DNA of 64,000 bases from contig JAEZCO010000073.1 in assembly GCA_023433505.1 (NCBI GenBank), forward strand, positions 1 to 64,000, given 5' to 3'. The notes under the pieces are model-generated. The model searched no databases and had not been told where the DNA came from. It worked only from the letters and a program-made list of their open reading frames with translations. This document shows, piece by piece, positions 33,053 to 42,571 of this stretch. The position numbers were made by a program, and so were the translations under genes. Position 1 is the first letter of the stretch. Every line of letters starts with the position of its first letter. Source of the DNA: Bacillota bacterium. GTDB taxonomy: Bacteria; Bacillota; Clostridia; Acetivibrionales; DTU013.

Positions 33053-35521
33053 ATGCCCAAAAACTTAAAAGAACAATTTAATTCACCACCAAGAGAATAT
33101 TCAGCAGCACCCTTCTGGTTTTGGAACGACAACCTGGAGCATAACCATTTGGAGATGCAGCTAAAGGAAATGCATGACAAGGGAATCTATGAGTTTATTA
33201 TTCATGCTAGAAAAGGAATGAAGATCAAATACCTTTCAGAAGAATGGTTCCAGCGGATCGGTTTTATCCTGGGTAAGTCAAGAGACCTTGGGATGAAGGT
33301 CTGGATATATGATGAAGATAACTGGCCCAGTGGGTATGCAGGCGGCAAGGTAACAGAGAGCAACCCTGATTTCAAAGCAAAGTGTCTGTCGAGGGAAAGG
33401 ATAGTCCCTGTAATAGGCGAGCCGGTCAAAATTGCGGAGGAAGAAGGCGGCAAACTGGTTGGAGCTGTAGCAGTATACCGCGACAAGGAATTTGTGGATA
33501 TTACGGATTATGAGAACGGTTCATATAAAAGTTGGGCGTCTCAGGAATACAGCTGGGAAGTATTTGCCTTCAGGCAGCACTATTGCTCTCACAGCCCTGC
33601 TTATAGCAGAGAGAAGTACATTGATCTCATTAATAAAAATGTTACAGAAAAGTTTATTGAAGTTACACACAATGAATATAAGAAAAGGTTTCCGGAACAC
33701 TGGGGAAGTACAATAAAAGGGTTTTTTACAGATGAGCCGGGATTCTATAACAATTTCATAGAACAGGGAAAAGACATAAATACCATACCGTGGACAGATG
33801 ACTTTCCGGAATTCTTTCAGAAGAAGAAAGGTTATAATATAATCCGGTTTATCGCAGCGGTATGGAAGGATATGGGCGATGTATCAAGAAAAGTGAGGCA
33901 TGACTATTATGAAGTGCTGGCAGAGATGTACATGGAGAATTTTTTCAAACCTATACATGATTTTTGTGTACAGGATGGACTCGAAAGCATTGGACATGTC
34001 CATAAGGAAGAGAACCTGAAGCATACGGTAAGAATGGAGGGCCAATTCTTCCAGACAATGAGGTACCTTTCCGTGCCGGGAATAGACAAGATCAGCAGGG
34101 ACCGGGAAAGAATAACGGAAAAGCTGGCAAGCTCTGCAACTCACCTTTTCAACAGGAAGAGAGCCTTGAGTGAGACCTATGGGTGTTACGGCTGGGAGCT
34201 TACTCTTGAGGAAATGAAAGCTGAAGCAGACTGGCAGTATGTTCAAGGGGTGAATATGCTTGTACCGCATGCATTCTTTTCATCAATTGAAGGGGAAAGA
34301 TTGTCGGAGAGCCCCCCTTCTGAGTTCTATCAAAACTATTATTGGAAATACTACAAAAAGTTTGCGGACTATATTTCGAGGTTAAGCTATATCTTATCCC
34401 AGGGTTCCCATGCGTGTATGGCTTTGGTTTATTATCCAATCACTAGCTGCTGGGAAAAGATAGAGCCGCTGGAGCATAGCCAGGTTGACTGGCTTGATGC
34501 ACTGTTCAAAAAGCTATCCTTGGGATTGTTGAAGAGGCAGATTGATTTTGATTATGCTGATGACTATGCATTTGCTGAAAGAGCGACCATTGCAGACAGT
34601 ATGATCAATATTAACAGTGAAACCTATAAGGCGGTTATTGTGCCCTGCATATATAATATTCCTCTTGATACACTTGAGTTTCTGGTAGAGTTTGCTCAGG
34701 CTGGAGGAGTCCTGGTATCTATAGGAGGTATTCCCCCACGGGGAATTTCGGGAGAACAGGATGAAAGAATAAAAGAGCTTGTGAAACTACTCGGAAAATG
34801 TGAAGGCTATTACAGCTTTGAACATGTTGATATTCAGAAATTATTTGATTTGTTCAAGTCTCATGGATTGCTTGATTTGGAACTGGATGAACAGGCTGAA
34901 AGCATAAAATATCTTCACAGGAGGATCAATGAGCATCAGGATGCCTATTTTATAATTAATGAAAGCGAAAAAGAAGTCCATCATACTGTAAAGCTGAAAT
35001 GTACAGGAAGGGTTCAAGAATGGAGCCCGGAAACAGGAAAAATCACTGATTTGCCATATAAAAACCTGAGAGGGGAAACTACTGTTGAATTATCCATAAG
35101 CGGATACGGATCAAAGCTCATTGTAATTGCCAGAGACAAACAAGGTATTGAAGGTGAATGGCAAATTGAAATAGATGGAAGAATGGTTGAGTCGGAGTTG
35201 AAAAGTTGGTCTCAACTGGGTTACTGTGGATATTCGGGAATTGTAAAATATAAAAAGGAATTTGACTATGGTATTGAACAGGACGGTAGAGTAGTTCTGG
35301 ACCTTGGGGAAGTAAAGGATTGTGCGGAAGTTTATCTGAATGGTGAGCTGTTGGATTCGTTAGTGTGGAGGCCATATAGAGTGGATATTACCGGCAAAAT
35401 AAAACAGCGCTCAAACTTGCTGGAAGTGGTAGTATCAAATACTGTGGCAAACAAATTCGAGGGTAAAGATATTCCTTCAGGATTATTGGGACCTGTTGAA
35501 ATTATATTGAATGTGAAATAG
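33053..35521 (+). CDS. GH106-like glycosyl hydrolase, second paralogue
   Basis: An 822-residue cytosolic enzyme of the same family as the gene at 24542. Landmarks are APFWFWNDNLEHNHLEMQLK, IYDEDNWPSGYAGG, GFFTDEPGFY and SIGHVHKEEN; the acids in these motifs are the candidate catalytic residues. The C-terminal 100 residues form a beta-sandwich sugar-binding domain (GRVVLDLGEVKDCAEVYLNG). AAGGGTGG lies just before the ATG at 33053, so I prefer it to the GTG nine bases earlier. It is the last gene of the importer operon. Two surviving paralogues may split the work on different linkages. Confidence 0.82.
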   Translation: MPKNLKEQFNSPPREYSAAPFWFWNDNLEHNHLEMQLKEMHDKGIYEFIIHARKGMKIKYLSEEWFQRIGFILGKSRDLGMKVWIYDEDNWPSGYAGGKVTESNPDFKAKCLSRERIVPVIGEPVKIAEEEGGKLVGAVAVYRDKEFVDITDYENGSYKSWASQEYSWEVFAFRQHYCSHSPAYSREKYIDLINKNVTEKFIEVTHNEYKKRFPEHWGSTIKGFFTDEPGFYNNFIEQGKDINTIPWTDDFPEFFQKKKGYNIIRFIAAVWKDMGDVSRKVRHDYYEVLAEMYMENFFKPIHDFCVQDGLESIGHVHKEENLKHTVRMEGQFFQTMRYLSVPGIDKISRDRERITEKLASSATHLFNRKRALSETYGCYGWELTLEEMKAEADWQYVQGVNMLVPHAFFSSIEGERLSESPPSEFYQNYYWKYYKKFADYISRLSYILSQGSHACMALVYYPITSCWEKIEPLEHSQVDWLDALFKKLSLGLLKRQIDFDYADDYAFAERATIADSMININSETYKAVIVPCIYNIPLDTLEFLVEFAQAGGVLVSIGGIPPRGISGEQDERIKELVKLLGKCEGYYSFEHVDIQKLFDLFKSHGLLDLELDEQAESIKYLHRRINEHQDAYFIINESEKEVHHTVKLKCTGRVQEWSPETGKITDLPYKNLRGETTVELSISGYGSKLIVIARDKQGIEGEWQIEIDGRMVESELKSWSQLGYCGYSGIVKYKKEFDYGIEQDGRVVLDLGEVKDCAEVYLNGELLDSLVWRPYRVDITGKIKQRSNLLEVVVSNTVANKFEGKDIPSGLLGPVEIILNVK

Positions 35522-35584
35522 CTGCAAGGCATTTCAGGATGATGGAGGACTTGATAAGCAGGATAATAAATCGAATTTGAAAAA

Positions 35585-35958
35585 TCATTCGGATGTAGAA
35601 GTATTATTAGAAAGCCATAGGATGGCTTTGCTGACGAAAAGTCCGGGAAAGAAAATATTGTTGTTATTTGAAAGTCTTAGTGTCGTGCCGTCAATACCCG
35701 GAGAACCTATAAGCATTAAGTCCTGCCCCTTACGGGAAAAATTCCGAGCATGTTCCAGAGATAGCAGGAGGTTAATGCCCCTGACTCGTTATTTCCGGGT
35801 ATTCCTCCTCTCCCCGCCGTAAACATGAACGTAGTGCCCGCCCGTACGATTTCACATGTTCTATCGTGCCTGCCGGCAAAAATATAGGCATACGGCGTTT
35901 CCATGTCAGGCTCGTTATTAAAGCCCTCAAAGCTGTGGTACTTGAAACACATTAACAT
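35585..35958 (-). pseudogene. Remnant of a GH92-type alpha-mannosidase gene
   Basis: The minus strand encodes FEGFNNEPDMETPYAYIFAG, then RHDRTCEIVRA, RGGIPGNNESGALTSCYLWN and MLGIFPV, which matches the conserved C-terminal catalytic part of GH92. Near 35720 the frame breaks: the expected continuation QDLMLIGSPGIDGTTLRLSN is in another frame and then ends at 35585. The upstream two thirds of the gene is missing. It is thus a decayed glycosidase at the end of the regulon. Confidence 0.75.
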
Positions 35959-36011
35959 AGCTGCACTTATCGTTTGTCATCATGATATCCGCCTGGTCTT
36001 GCTTTCTGTAT

Positions 36012-37346
36012 TTATTTTCTCAGCTTTATTTCATGCGAAAGGGTATCCTCAATTAAATCTTTTATAGATATAGGACTATTATTGGCCATGGAATAATTTG
36101 CTGCGGTGCCGATCAAGATAGACATAGCGCCTGCATGGGTTCCTGCCATAACACCTTTTGTGTCCGCGCGGTCGGGGAGGAACAGCATATCTCTTAACCG
36201 GTCGTCTCCGCCGCCATGCTTGCCATCCAACCTATCCACGGAAAAGCTTTGAACCCCTCCGAAGATTGGAAATACCCTGATTTCATCCTTAGTAAGTTCC
36301 AAATCTCCGCAATTCTCCTGAGAAAACCGCCAGTCCACCGCTTTCCGGTATTCGGCAGACTCCCTTTGCGAATAGTTTGGAGTTTCTTCTGAAACAAATG
36401 CATCCGCCAAAAAAGCTTCCAATCTTCCCTTGCTTCCGTTGATACCGATTTGCCAGCCCTCCACCGGGGCATAAGTCACCAGGCTGTAAGTCAGCAATGC
36501 TCCGCCTTGATATCTTACAAGCACCGACATGGTATCTTCAATATCTATCTCCGGGTCATAAATGCACCGGTCGCGGAAATAATGATCCTCCTTCTCATTA
36601 TCAAGATAAACCTCTTTCAGCCAGGGGTCCTTCCGGATGTCCATGTAAAAATGACATGAAGAACTATTTTTACAAGTAAGACACCTCTCACCGCGAAAAG
36701 CGTTATTATCTCCGTAATAATTCCTGTTCCCGTAAGCAAAAACCTGCTCCGGCTCCTGCTGAAGCCACCAGTTGATTACATCGAAATGATGCGTCGATTT
36801 GTGTACCAGCAGACCTCCCGAATTTTCTTTGCGCCGATGCCATCTCCGGTAATAATCGGCTCCATGGACCGTATCAAGGTACCAGTGGAAATCTACCGAG
36901 TGGATTTTGCCGATAATTCCCGACTCAAGTAATTCTTTGATCTTCATAACATATGGGACGAAACGGTAATTAAATGTAACCTGTACTTTTCGCCCCGTTT
37001 CCTTCTCGGCTTTTAATATTTCCCTGCACTTTATATCGTCAACGGTCATAGGCTTTTCCGTTATGACATCTTTTCCTGCATAAAGTGCTTTTACAATGTA
37101 TCCGTGATGGGTGTTATCCTGCGAAGCAATGATCACTGTGTCACACTTGACATTTTTAAGCATTTCATCAAATTCGGTAAAAACCGGTATACCTGCACCA
37201 AGTCTCTTTTGTGCATAGTTCAGTCTGCTTTTATTATTATCGCAAAGACCTGTAATTTCTGCAACATCCTTGTATTTTTCTGCAAGGGCAAGTCCGAACA
37301 TTCCGATTCCCCTGTTGCCGCACCCAACAATACAATATTTTTTCAT
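36012..37346 (-). CDS. Gfo/Idh/MocA family sugar oxidoreductase
   Basis: A 444-residue NAD(P)-dependent dehydrogenase. The N-terminal Rossmann segment YCIVGCGNRGIGMFG binds the cofactor; DVITEKPMT is the signature strand-loop with the catalytic Lys, and HHFDVINWW carries the usual active-site His. The C-terminal domain is longer than usual, with an insert of Cys residues (RCLTCKNSSSCHFY) that could bind metal. It oxidises or epimerises a sugar or cyclitol; the substrate is unknown. A LacI-type operator lies in its promoter about 100 bp upstream, placing it in the same regulon. Confidence 0.88.
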   Translation of the reverse strand: MKKYCIVGCGNRGIGMFGLALAEKYKDVAEITGLCDNNKSRLNYAQKRLGAGIPVFTEFDEMLKNVKCDTVIIASQDNTHHGYIVKALYAGKDVITEKPMTVDDIKCREILKAEKETGRKVQVTFNYRFVPYVMKIKELLESGIIGKIHSVDFHWYLDTVHGADYYRRWHRRKENSGGLLVHKSTHHFDVINWWLQQEPEQVFAYGNRNYYGDNNAFRGERCLTCKNSSSCHFYMDIRKDPWLKEVYLDNEKEDHYFRDRCIYDPEIDIEDTMSVLVRYQGGALLTYSLVTYAPVEGWQIGINGSKGRLEAFLADAFVSEETPNYSQRESAEYRKAVDWRFSQENCGDLELTKDEIRVFPIFGGVQSFSVDRLDGKHGGGDDRLRDMLFLPDRADTKGVMAGTHAGAMSILIGTAANYSMANNSPISIKDLIEDTLSHEIKLRK

Positions 37347-37446
37347 TTCGACATCCCTTTCCCTGTTAGCATTAAACTGAATAAATTATAATAAGTTATT
37401 ATCGTGTTCCAATGTATTTAAGGCATTTGTTTATTGATTTTGATAA

Positions 37447-37476
37447 ATTATAAATTACACGTGTTCTAAATGGCAA
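37447..37476 (-). promoter_or_regulatory. LacI-controlled promoter 3 (Gfo/Idh/MocA gene)
   Basis: On the minus strand, -35 TTGCCA (37471-37476), 18-bp spacer and -10 TATAAT (37447-37452). The spacer holds AGAACACGTGTAAT with the shared ACACGTGT palindrome. A possible half site CGTGTTCC lies at 37404-37411. Confidence 0.8.
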
Positions 37477-37504
37477 AAAAATTTAATCTTGCTCAATTAA
37501 GAAA

Positions 37505-38494
37505 TCAGGAACTTGAACTTAGTGTCCTGGTTGATTGACGAATCGTTAATTCGGGAATTACTTCAATATTCACCCAGGGATTCGATGCCGTTTGAGGATT
37601 CTTATCAAGGAATATATTCAGTGCCTCACTCACCAATGACTTAATGGAAGGCCCCACGGAAGTCAGTGGTATATCGAATATTTCCATTTCGGGGATATCG
37701 TCATAGACAATTAATGAAAAATCATCCGGAATGCGTATTTGATGCCGCCTTAATATCTTGACCAGCATAAATAAGGTTCCCTGGCTATCGGCGATTAATG
37801 CCGTAGGCTTTTTGTCACCCGTTAATAAACTGATCAGCTTCTCTTCGGAAACTTCAAATTTGTCATCAACAACAAGCAGATAATCGGGATGGTATTCAAG
37901 ATTAAGCTCCAGAAGCCCTTGCATAAATCCAACCATCTTGTCATTCTGTGCACCGATATAGACGATTTTGCGATGCCCTAGCTGCGCAAGATATTTTACC
38001 GATGAATGCAATCCGCTTTTTCTGTCAATGGTAATCCTGTGTGCGTCAGAAATCTGCCCTCCGCCCATTACCAGCAGCTTACCCTGGAAGTGTTCTCTTT
38101 CTTTCAGAAACTCAACGGAAGGTACCCAATCAGGAGGCAGCCAGGCAATAATCATGTCTACAAAATGCTCATTAAAGTTCCTGAGAGCCAATGCCGGATT
38201 AGCCATACTCATGATTACACTCACACCGATTTTCGTTGCTTCCTTTTGGATGTTGTTACACAAATGGTAGAAAAAAAGTCCCTCGTTCTGGGGCCAGATA
38301 AGTCCTATGCTGTTTGTTTTCTGATCTGCAAGCCTTTTGGCCGCGAAATTTGGAACATAGTTCACCTGTTTTGCTATCATCAGGATTTTATTGCGGGTCT
38401 CACTGTTGATACCCGGTTCATTGTTCAAAGCTTTGGATACGGTTGGGTGACTGACTCCCGCCATTTTAGCGATGTCCTTTATTGTAACCTTCAT
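37505..38494 (-). CDS. LacI-family regulator of the glycosidase/importer block
   Basis: A 329-residue LacI/GalR repressor. Helix-turn-helix IKDIAKMAGVSHPTVSKALN and hinge helix VPNFAAKRLADQKT are followed by a periplasmic-binding-protein-like effector domain (IGLIWPQ, HRKIVYIGA, PTALIADSQG, PELTIRQS). It should release its operators when a sugar from the pathway binds. Four promoters in this window share GAACACGTGTA, including its own, so it is autoregulated and controls glycosidases, importer and dehydrogenase. GAGGAAAA precedes the ATG. Confidence 0.93.
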   Translation of the reverse strand: MKVTIKDIAKMAGVSHPTVSKALNNEPGINSETRNKILMIAKQVNYVPNFAAKRLADQKTNSIGLIWPQNEGLFFYHLCNNIQKEATKIGVSVIMSMANPALALRNFNEHFVDMIIAWLPPDWVPSVEFLKEREHFQGKLLVMGGGQISDAHRITIDRKSGLHSSVKYLAQLGHRKIVYIGAQNDKMVGFMQGLLELNLEYHPDYLLVVDDKFEVSEEKLISLLTGDKKPTALIADSQGTLFMLVKILRRHQIRIPDDFSLIVYDDIPEMEIFDIPLTSVGPSIKSLVSEALNIFLDKNPQTASNPWVNIEVIPELTIRQSTRTLSSSS

Positions 38495-38569
38495 AGATTA
38501 AATTTTCCTCTGCCAATTTAAATTTTCCATAATTTATTCAACCGGATTATTTAACTGCTCAATATTTAG

Positions 38570-38598
38570 ATTATACTACACGTGTTCGTTGTTGTAAA
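38570..38598 (-). promoter_or_regulatory. LacI-controlled promoter 4 (the regulator's own gene)
   Basis: Minus strand: -35 TTTACA (38593-38598), exactly 17-bp spacer, -10 TATAAT (38570-38575). The spacer contains GAACACGTGTAG, the same palindrome as promoters 1-3. It points to autorepression. Confidence 0.85.
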
Positions 38599-38896
38599 TT
38601 AAAACTTTATGAATTCAGGTCTCCCGCAGTAAAAAGCAGGCCCCAGTTTTGAAAAATCAGCCTCTATGATGGCTTTCTAAAGGATCGCAGCAATGTTTTT
38701 GTTTTAAAGGGAAGTGGCCGGAATATTTACTATGTAGTTTGTTTCTATAATAAAAACGGCACCAGGGACGGGAATGGATGAGTCTTATACTTCAATATTT
38801 CCAGTCATAGGACACGTTCAAATTTAATTGGGATAAAATGGTTGATGAAAAAATGATAATAATGATATACTCCTATCATTAGAGAGGGGATTTTCT
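38599..38896 (+). promoter_or_regulatory. Intergenic region with flavodoxin promoter
   Basis: There is no gene in this gap. Near its right end, TTGATG (38842-38847), an 18-bp spacer and TATACT (38866-38871) form a likely promoter. AATGATA (38852-38858) and TATCATT (38874-38880) are inverted around the -10, a possible operator. The rest shows nothing that I can name. Confidence 0.5.
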
Positions 38897-39322
38897 ATGA
38901 AAATCAAAATTATATATCATTCCAGAACTGGAAATACAAAAAAAGTAGCTGAGGCAATTTCTGAAGCAATCAATGTTATAGCAGAACCCATACCTGAAAA
39001 AGGTCTTGACGAACCTGTTGACTTATTATTTATAGGCAATGGTATTTATATGGGTAAAGCCGATATGACTATAGAAAATTTTATAAAGACTTTAAATAGG
39101 GATATGGTAAAAAATGCTGCTGTTTTTGGAACCTTTGGGGGTCAAAACAAAGCAATAGAGATGATGAAGGAATTATTAGAGAAACAAGGAATTCATGTAA
39201 TGGATGAAAGCTTTGGATGCAGAGGCAAAGCCTGGCTTGTATTAAATCGCCAGCACCCGGACTTGCAGGACTTAAATAACGCGAAAGAGTTTGCAAAATT
39301 TGTTATTGGTAAGATTAAATAG
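38897..39322 (+). CDS. Flavodoxin
   Basis: A 141-residue electron carrier. The FMN phosphate loop is YHSRTGNTKKVAEAI (residues 6-20), exactly the flavodoxin TGNT motif. IGNGIYMGKADMTIENF and GTFGGQNK are the later FMN-contact loops. GAGAGGGG lies before the ATG. Base composition is more AT-rich than that of its neighbours. The redox partner is not shown by context; it could replace ferredoxin in low iron. It is a single-gene unit, and a weak AAAGGGT/ACCCTTT hairpin lies about 55 bp downstream. Confidence 0.92.
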   Translation: MKIKIIYHSRTGNTKKVAEAISEAINVIAEPIPEKGLDEPVDLLFIGNGIYMGKADMTIENFIKTLNRDMVKNAAVFGTFGGQNKAIEMMKELLEKQGIHVMDESFGCRGKAWLVLNRQHPDLQDLNNAKEFAKFVIGKIK

Positions 39323-39523
39323 TATTAATTTATTTTAACAAAATATTCATATTTACTTAAGAAATCGGTGATAGTATAAAGGGTATCAGGGGTAACCCTT
39401 TATATATAGCGAGTCGGCGAAGTAGATATTTACTGACCCGGCTCGTATCAATTTAAATTTGGATGGTTGAATCGTCGGCATATAAATGGTACTATTTAGA
39501 AAAATATAAAGAGGCATGGACAT

Positions 39524-40633
39524 ATGAAAAAAAACTCTGTAATCCTAAAATTTATGCTGATACTGCTGCTGCCGATAGCAATATTGCTTATTAATATCTC
39601 AGCGCACTCTCCGGCTCTTGTGGAGAAAATCTATTCCAGAGGTTTTTATAGGGTCATTTCACAGGGACTGAGTCTACTGGCAGGATGGGCCCCTTTTTCT
39701 CTTATCGAATTTCTACTTATTGCATTTATACTGTTAGTTATTATAATAATCGTCAGATGGGTCGTTAAAGTAATAAAAAATCCGTCGGGCAGAGGCGGTC
39801 GGATAGTAAACTATGTTTTAAATGCACTTGCCCTTGTCAGCGTGTTGTATTTTGTTTTTGTAATTACATTCGATATAAACTATCAAAGGCTTCCATTCAG
39901 TCAAATAGCAGATATGGATGTACGCCCCGCCACCGTTGATGAATTGTATAATGTGTGTAAAAGTTTGGCACAGCATGCAGATATCCTCCGGGCGAAGGTT
40001 AAGGAGGATTCCGATGGTATAATGAAACTGTCGGAACCTCTTACAGATACATTTATGAATGCTTCAAAGGGATATTCAATAGAAGCGGATACATATCCGG
40101 TGCTCGGTGGGACCTATAGCAGGCCAAAGGGAGTAGTATTCTCCAGGGTAATGACACTTCTAGGATTTCAGGGGATACATTGTCCATTAACCCAGGAGGC
40201 CAATATAAATATAGAAATCTCCGATTGTATGATTCCATCGACAGCTTGCCATGAAATGGCACACCAAAGAGGATTTGCCAGAGAAGACGAGGCAAACTAT
40301 ATTGCATATCTCACATGCGGCAAAAATCCTGATGCCGACTTTCAATACTCTGGCGAGCTTCTGGCACTGATATATTCAATGAATGCCTTATATGGTGCGG
40401 ACAGAGAAAAATTTAACGAGCTTTACAAAGAGTATAGTCCCGGTATCATAAGAGATTTGTCTGCTGACTCAAAGTTCTGGAGAGAATTCAAAGGGCCGGT
40501 TGAGAAAATAGGCAATACCCTTAACGACGCTTATCTCAAAGCAAATAAGCAGAAAGACGGTGTCCAAAGTTATGGCAGGATGGTGGATCTGTTAATTGCC
40601 CAATACCGAAAGAACGGTCCTGAAGGAATGTAA
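39524..40633 (+). CDS. DUF3810 membrane protein with HExxH motif
   Basis: A 369-residue protein with three N-terminal membrane spans (about 8-27, 45-75, 95-120) and an extracytoplasmic C-terminal domain. That domain contains STACHEMAHQRGFAREDEAN, a zinc-metalloprotease-like HExxH with a downstream Glu typical of gluzincin-like folds, which is the hallmark of DUF3810. Proteolytic activity is likely but unproven for the family, and the substrate is unknown. GAGG lies before the ATG. It has no close operon partners. Confidence 0.85.
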   Translation: MKKNSVILKFMLILLLPIAILLINISAHSPALVEKIYSRGFYRVISQGLSLLAGWAPFSLIEFLLIAFILLVIIIIVRWVVKVIKNPSGRGGRIVNYVLNALALVSVLYFVFVITFDINYQRLPFSQIADMDVRPATVDELYNVCKSLAQHADILRAKVKEDSDGIMKLSEPLTDTFMNASKGYSIEADTYPVLGGTYSRPKGVVFSRVMTLLGFQGIHCPLTQEANINIEISDCMIPSTACHEMAHQRGFAREDEANYIAYLTCGKNPDADFQYSGELLALIYSMNALYGADREKFNELYKEYSPGIIRDLSADSKFWREFKGPVEKIGNTLNDAYLKANKQKDGVQSYGRMVDLLIAQYRKNGPEGM

Positions 40634-40772
40634 TATCGATTCAGGCCTTCATTTTCAACTGTATCATTCGTCTTCTGAGTAAAACTTTATTTGAGGTAAT
40701 GGCATATAAAATCGACTCATCCCGTGAGCCTGCAAAGTGTGTGACTTTTATTATAATGTCTTGCATACTGCA

Positions 40773-41144
40773 TCATTTATCTTTTTCAGTGTATTTCGGG
40801 AGCTGTGCCAGCTCAGAAATTCGCTTTACCGCTTCCTGCTTCCCGGTTGGATTGAGTTTATCGTAATACTGGGTCAGTTGTTTGACGAGAAGGGGTTCGG
40901 ATTTTGATGTTCCCCAAGCTTCCTTTATTTCATCGGCATATTCATCCCAGTTACCATCAAGAAAGCTATTAAGGCCCACGCCAAGAGCGGAGGCTATTTT
41001 TTTTAAAGTTTCTAATTTGGGGTTCTGTTTACCTGATTCGTATTTCCTGATGTTTGCCTCATCTATTCCGCAGATTTCTCCTACCCTTTTTTGTGTTAAC
41101 TTTCTTTCTTTTCTAAGGCTTTTAATATTTTCTCCTACAGTCAT
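40773..41144 (-). CDS. XRE-family repressor next to capsid genes
   Basis: A 123-residue Cro/CI-type repressor. The helix-turn-helix is LTQKRVGEICGIDEANIRKY followed by ESGKQNPKLETLKKIASALG; a short C-terminal helical region replaces a full CI protease domain. The ATG at 41144 has GGAGGTG upstream; the longer frame starts inside the promoter region. It is divergent from scaffold and capsid genes, and two 18-bp inverted repeats (41224-41241, 41257-41274) lie between them, one overlapping the capsid promoter. It almost certainly represses that promoter. Confidence 0.85.
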   Translation of the reverse strand: MTVGENIKSLRKERKLTQKRVGEICGIDEANIRKYESGKQNPKLETLKKIASALGVGLNSFLDGNWDEYADEIKEAWGTSKSEPLLVKQLTQYYDKLNPTGKQEAVKRISELAQLPKYTEKDK

Positions 41145-41219
41145 TTTTGCACCTCCATAAAGCAAAGTATATCATAGGCTGAACTGGAATAACAGGTTGA
41201 AATATATCTTTTCTAACTA

Positions 41220-41274
41220 TTGACAGGTATAAAAATACCTGCTATAGTAATATTAACAGGTTAAAAACAACCTG
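41220..41274 (+). promoter_or_regulatory. Capsid-operon promoter with two XRE operators
   Basis: -35 TTGACA (41220-41225), 17-bp spacer, -10 TATAGT (41243-41248). CAGGTATAAAAATACCTG (41224-41241) fills the spacer, and CAGGTTAAAAACAACCTG (41257-41274) lies just downstream of the start point. A third half site AACAGGTTGAAA is near 41191. This layout is that of a phage-type repressed promoter. Confidence 0.85.
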
Positions 41275-41310
41275 GTCAGTCCACTTCGGACGTTAAATAG
41301 GAGGATTAAT

Positions 41311-41709
41311 ATGGAAGATAACATGAACAATAACCCGAATACCGGGGAGAAGACTTTTACTCAGGAGGATGTGAACCGGATTGTAGGTGAACGCCTGGCT
41401 AAAGAAAAGGCCAAAGGGGAACATGATTTTGGTAAAAGGGAGCAGGAGCTTGCGCTGCGGGAGTTGCGCCTGACAGCAAAAGAAACGCTCAATGAAAAAG
41501 GGCTGCCGGTTTATTTGATCGATGCCTTGAACTGTAGCAGCAAAGAAGCGCTGGAAAATAGCATATCCGCTATAGAGCAAGTATTCAAAGAATATAAAAA
41601 GGAAACTCCGGCTGTCTTGAGGGGAGTAACGCCCAATATGGGAGGCAGATCACTACCGCCCAATGATCCGGATGTAGCTCTTAGAAAGGCTATGGGGCTT
41701 CCAAAATAA
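41311..41709 (+). CDS. Phage capsid scaffold protein (DUF4355-type)
   Basis: A 132-residue acidic, largely coiled-coil protein. FTQEDVNRIVGERLAKEKAK (17-36) is the family's opening motif, followed by charged helices, and a C-terminal PPNDPDVALRKAMGLPK that usually contacts the coat protein. Scaffold proteins guide shell assembly and are shorter here than many phage homologues. GGAGG precedes the ATG. The major capsid gene starts 17 bp downstream, and the promoter upstream is repressor-controlled. Confidence 0.8.
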   Translation: MEDNMNNNPNTGEKTFTQEDVNRIVGERLAKEKAKGEHDFGKREQELALRELRLTAKETLNEKGLPVYLIDALNCSSKEALENSISAIEQVFKEYKKETPAVLRGVTPNMGGRSLPPNDPDVALRKAMGLPK

Positions 41710-41726
41710 GAAAGGAAGTATAAAAC

Positions 41727-42560
41727 ATGCCTATTAATTTAGCAACAAAGTTTTTACCCTATGTGGATGAAAAATTCACAACCGAAAGTAAGAAGTCGTT
41801 ATTGACCAATCAAGACTTTGATTGGACCGGAGCGAAGACAGTTAAGGTCTATAAGGTATCCACCGCAGCGATGAATGATTATGATCGTCCTGGCTCAGGT
41901 AGCAATTGGTCAAGGTATGGTGCTGTTCACGGCCTGGATGCTACGACAGAAGAATTTGCCCTGACAAAAGACCGCTCTTTCACATTCGCCATTGATAAAC
42001 TGGATACCGATGAAACAGCTCAGCAGCTCCAGGCGGCATCAGCCCTTGAAAGGCAGGTGCGGGAAGTGGTTATTCCAGAAGTCGATTCGTATGTATATGG
42101 CGTGATGTGTGACGGGGCTGGAATTAAACCAGCAGCAAAGGAATTGACCAGTGACAATATCTATACAGAGATCATTACCGGTAATCAGGCTCTGGATGAT
42201 GCAGAAGTACCGGAAACCGGTCGGAGCATTATTGTAACACCTGCCATATACGTCCTTATGAAAAAGTGTCCTGATATAGTTATGGAAACAGATATCGGGA
42301 ACGATATGAGGATTAAAGGTGTTGTGGCCATGCTTGATGGTGCAATGGTCATAAAGGTGCCGGGGGGCCGACTTCCGGAAAACTTCGGATTCTTGATCAC
42401 TCATCCTTCTGCAACCGTAGCCCCTACCAAGCTGGAGGATTACAAAATTCATCAGGACCCACCGGGGATAAGCGGATCATTGGTGGAGGGCAGAATCAAT
42501 TATGATGCCTTCGTCCTGGACAATAAAGCGAAGGCGCTCTATTATCAGGAGCAAGAGTAA
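41727..42560 (+). CDS. Phage major capsid protein
   Basis: A 277-residue coat protein, likely of the HK97 fold. It opens MPINLATKFLPYVDEKFTTE with no prohead protease cleavage region and has a conserved QQLQAASALERQVREVVIPE spine-helix segment and a GRSIIVTPAIYVLM strand. Family members assemble into icosahedral shells with a DUF4355 scaffold. The gene is intact. AAGGAAG precedes the ATG. No portal, terminase, tail or lysis genes follow, and a terminator hairpin lies right after the stop, so the shell pair stands alone. Confidence 0.85.
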   Translation: MPINLATKFLPYVDEKFTTESKKSLLTNQDFDWTGAKTVKVYKVSTAAMNDYDRPGSGSNWSRYGAVHGLDATTEEFALTKDRSFTFAIDKLDTDETAQQLQAASALERQVREVVIPEVDSYVYGVMCDGAGIKPAAKELTSDNIYTEIITGNQALDDAEVPETGRSIIVTPAIYVLMKKCPDIVMETDIGNDMRIKGVVAMLDGAMVIKVPGGRLPENFGFLITHPSATVAPTKLEDYKIHQDPPGISGSLVEGRINYDAFVLDNKAKALYYQEQE

Positions 42561-42571
42561 ACATACCATGG

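Noticed and set aside
35577..35822. 81-codon plus-strand frame
   Set aside because: It is the complement of the GH92 remnant, whose conserved residues are on the minus strand.
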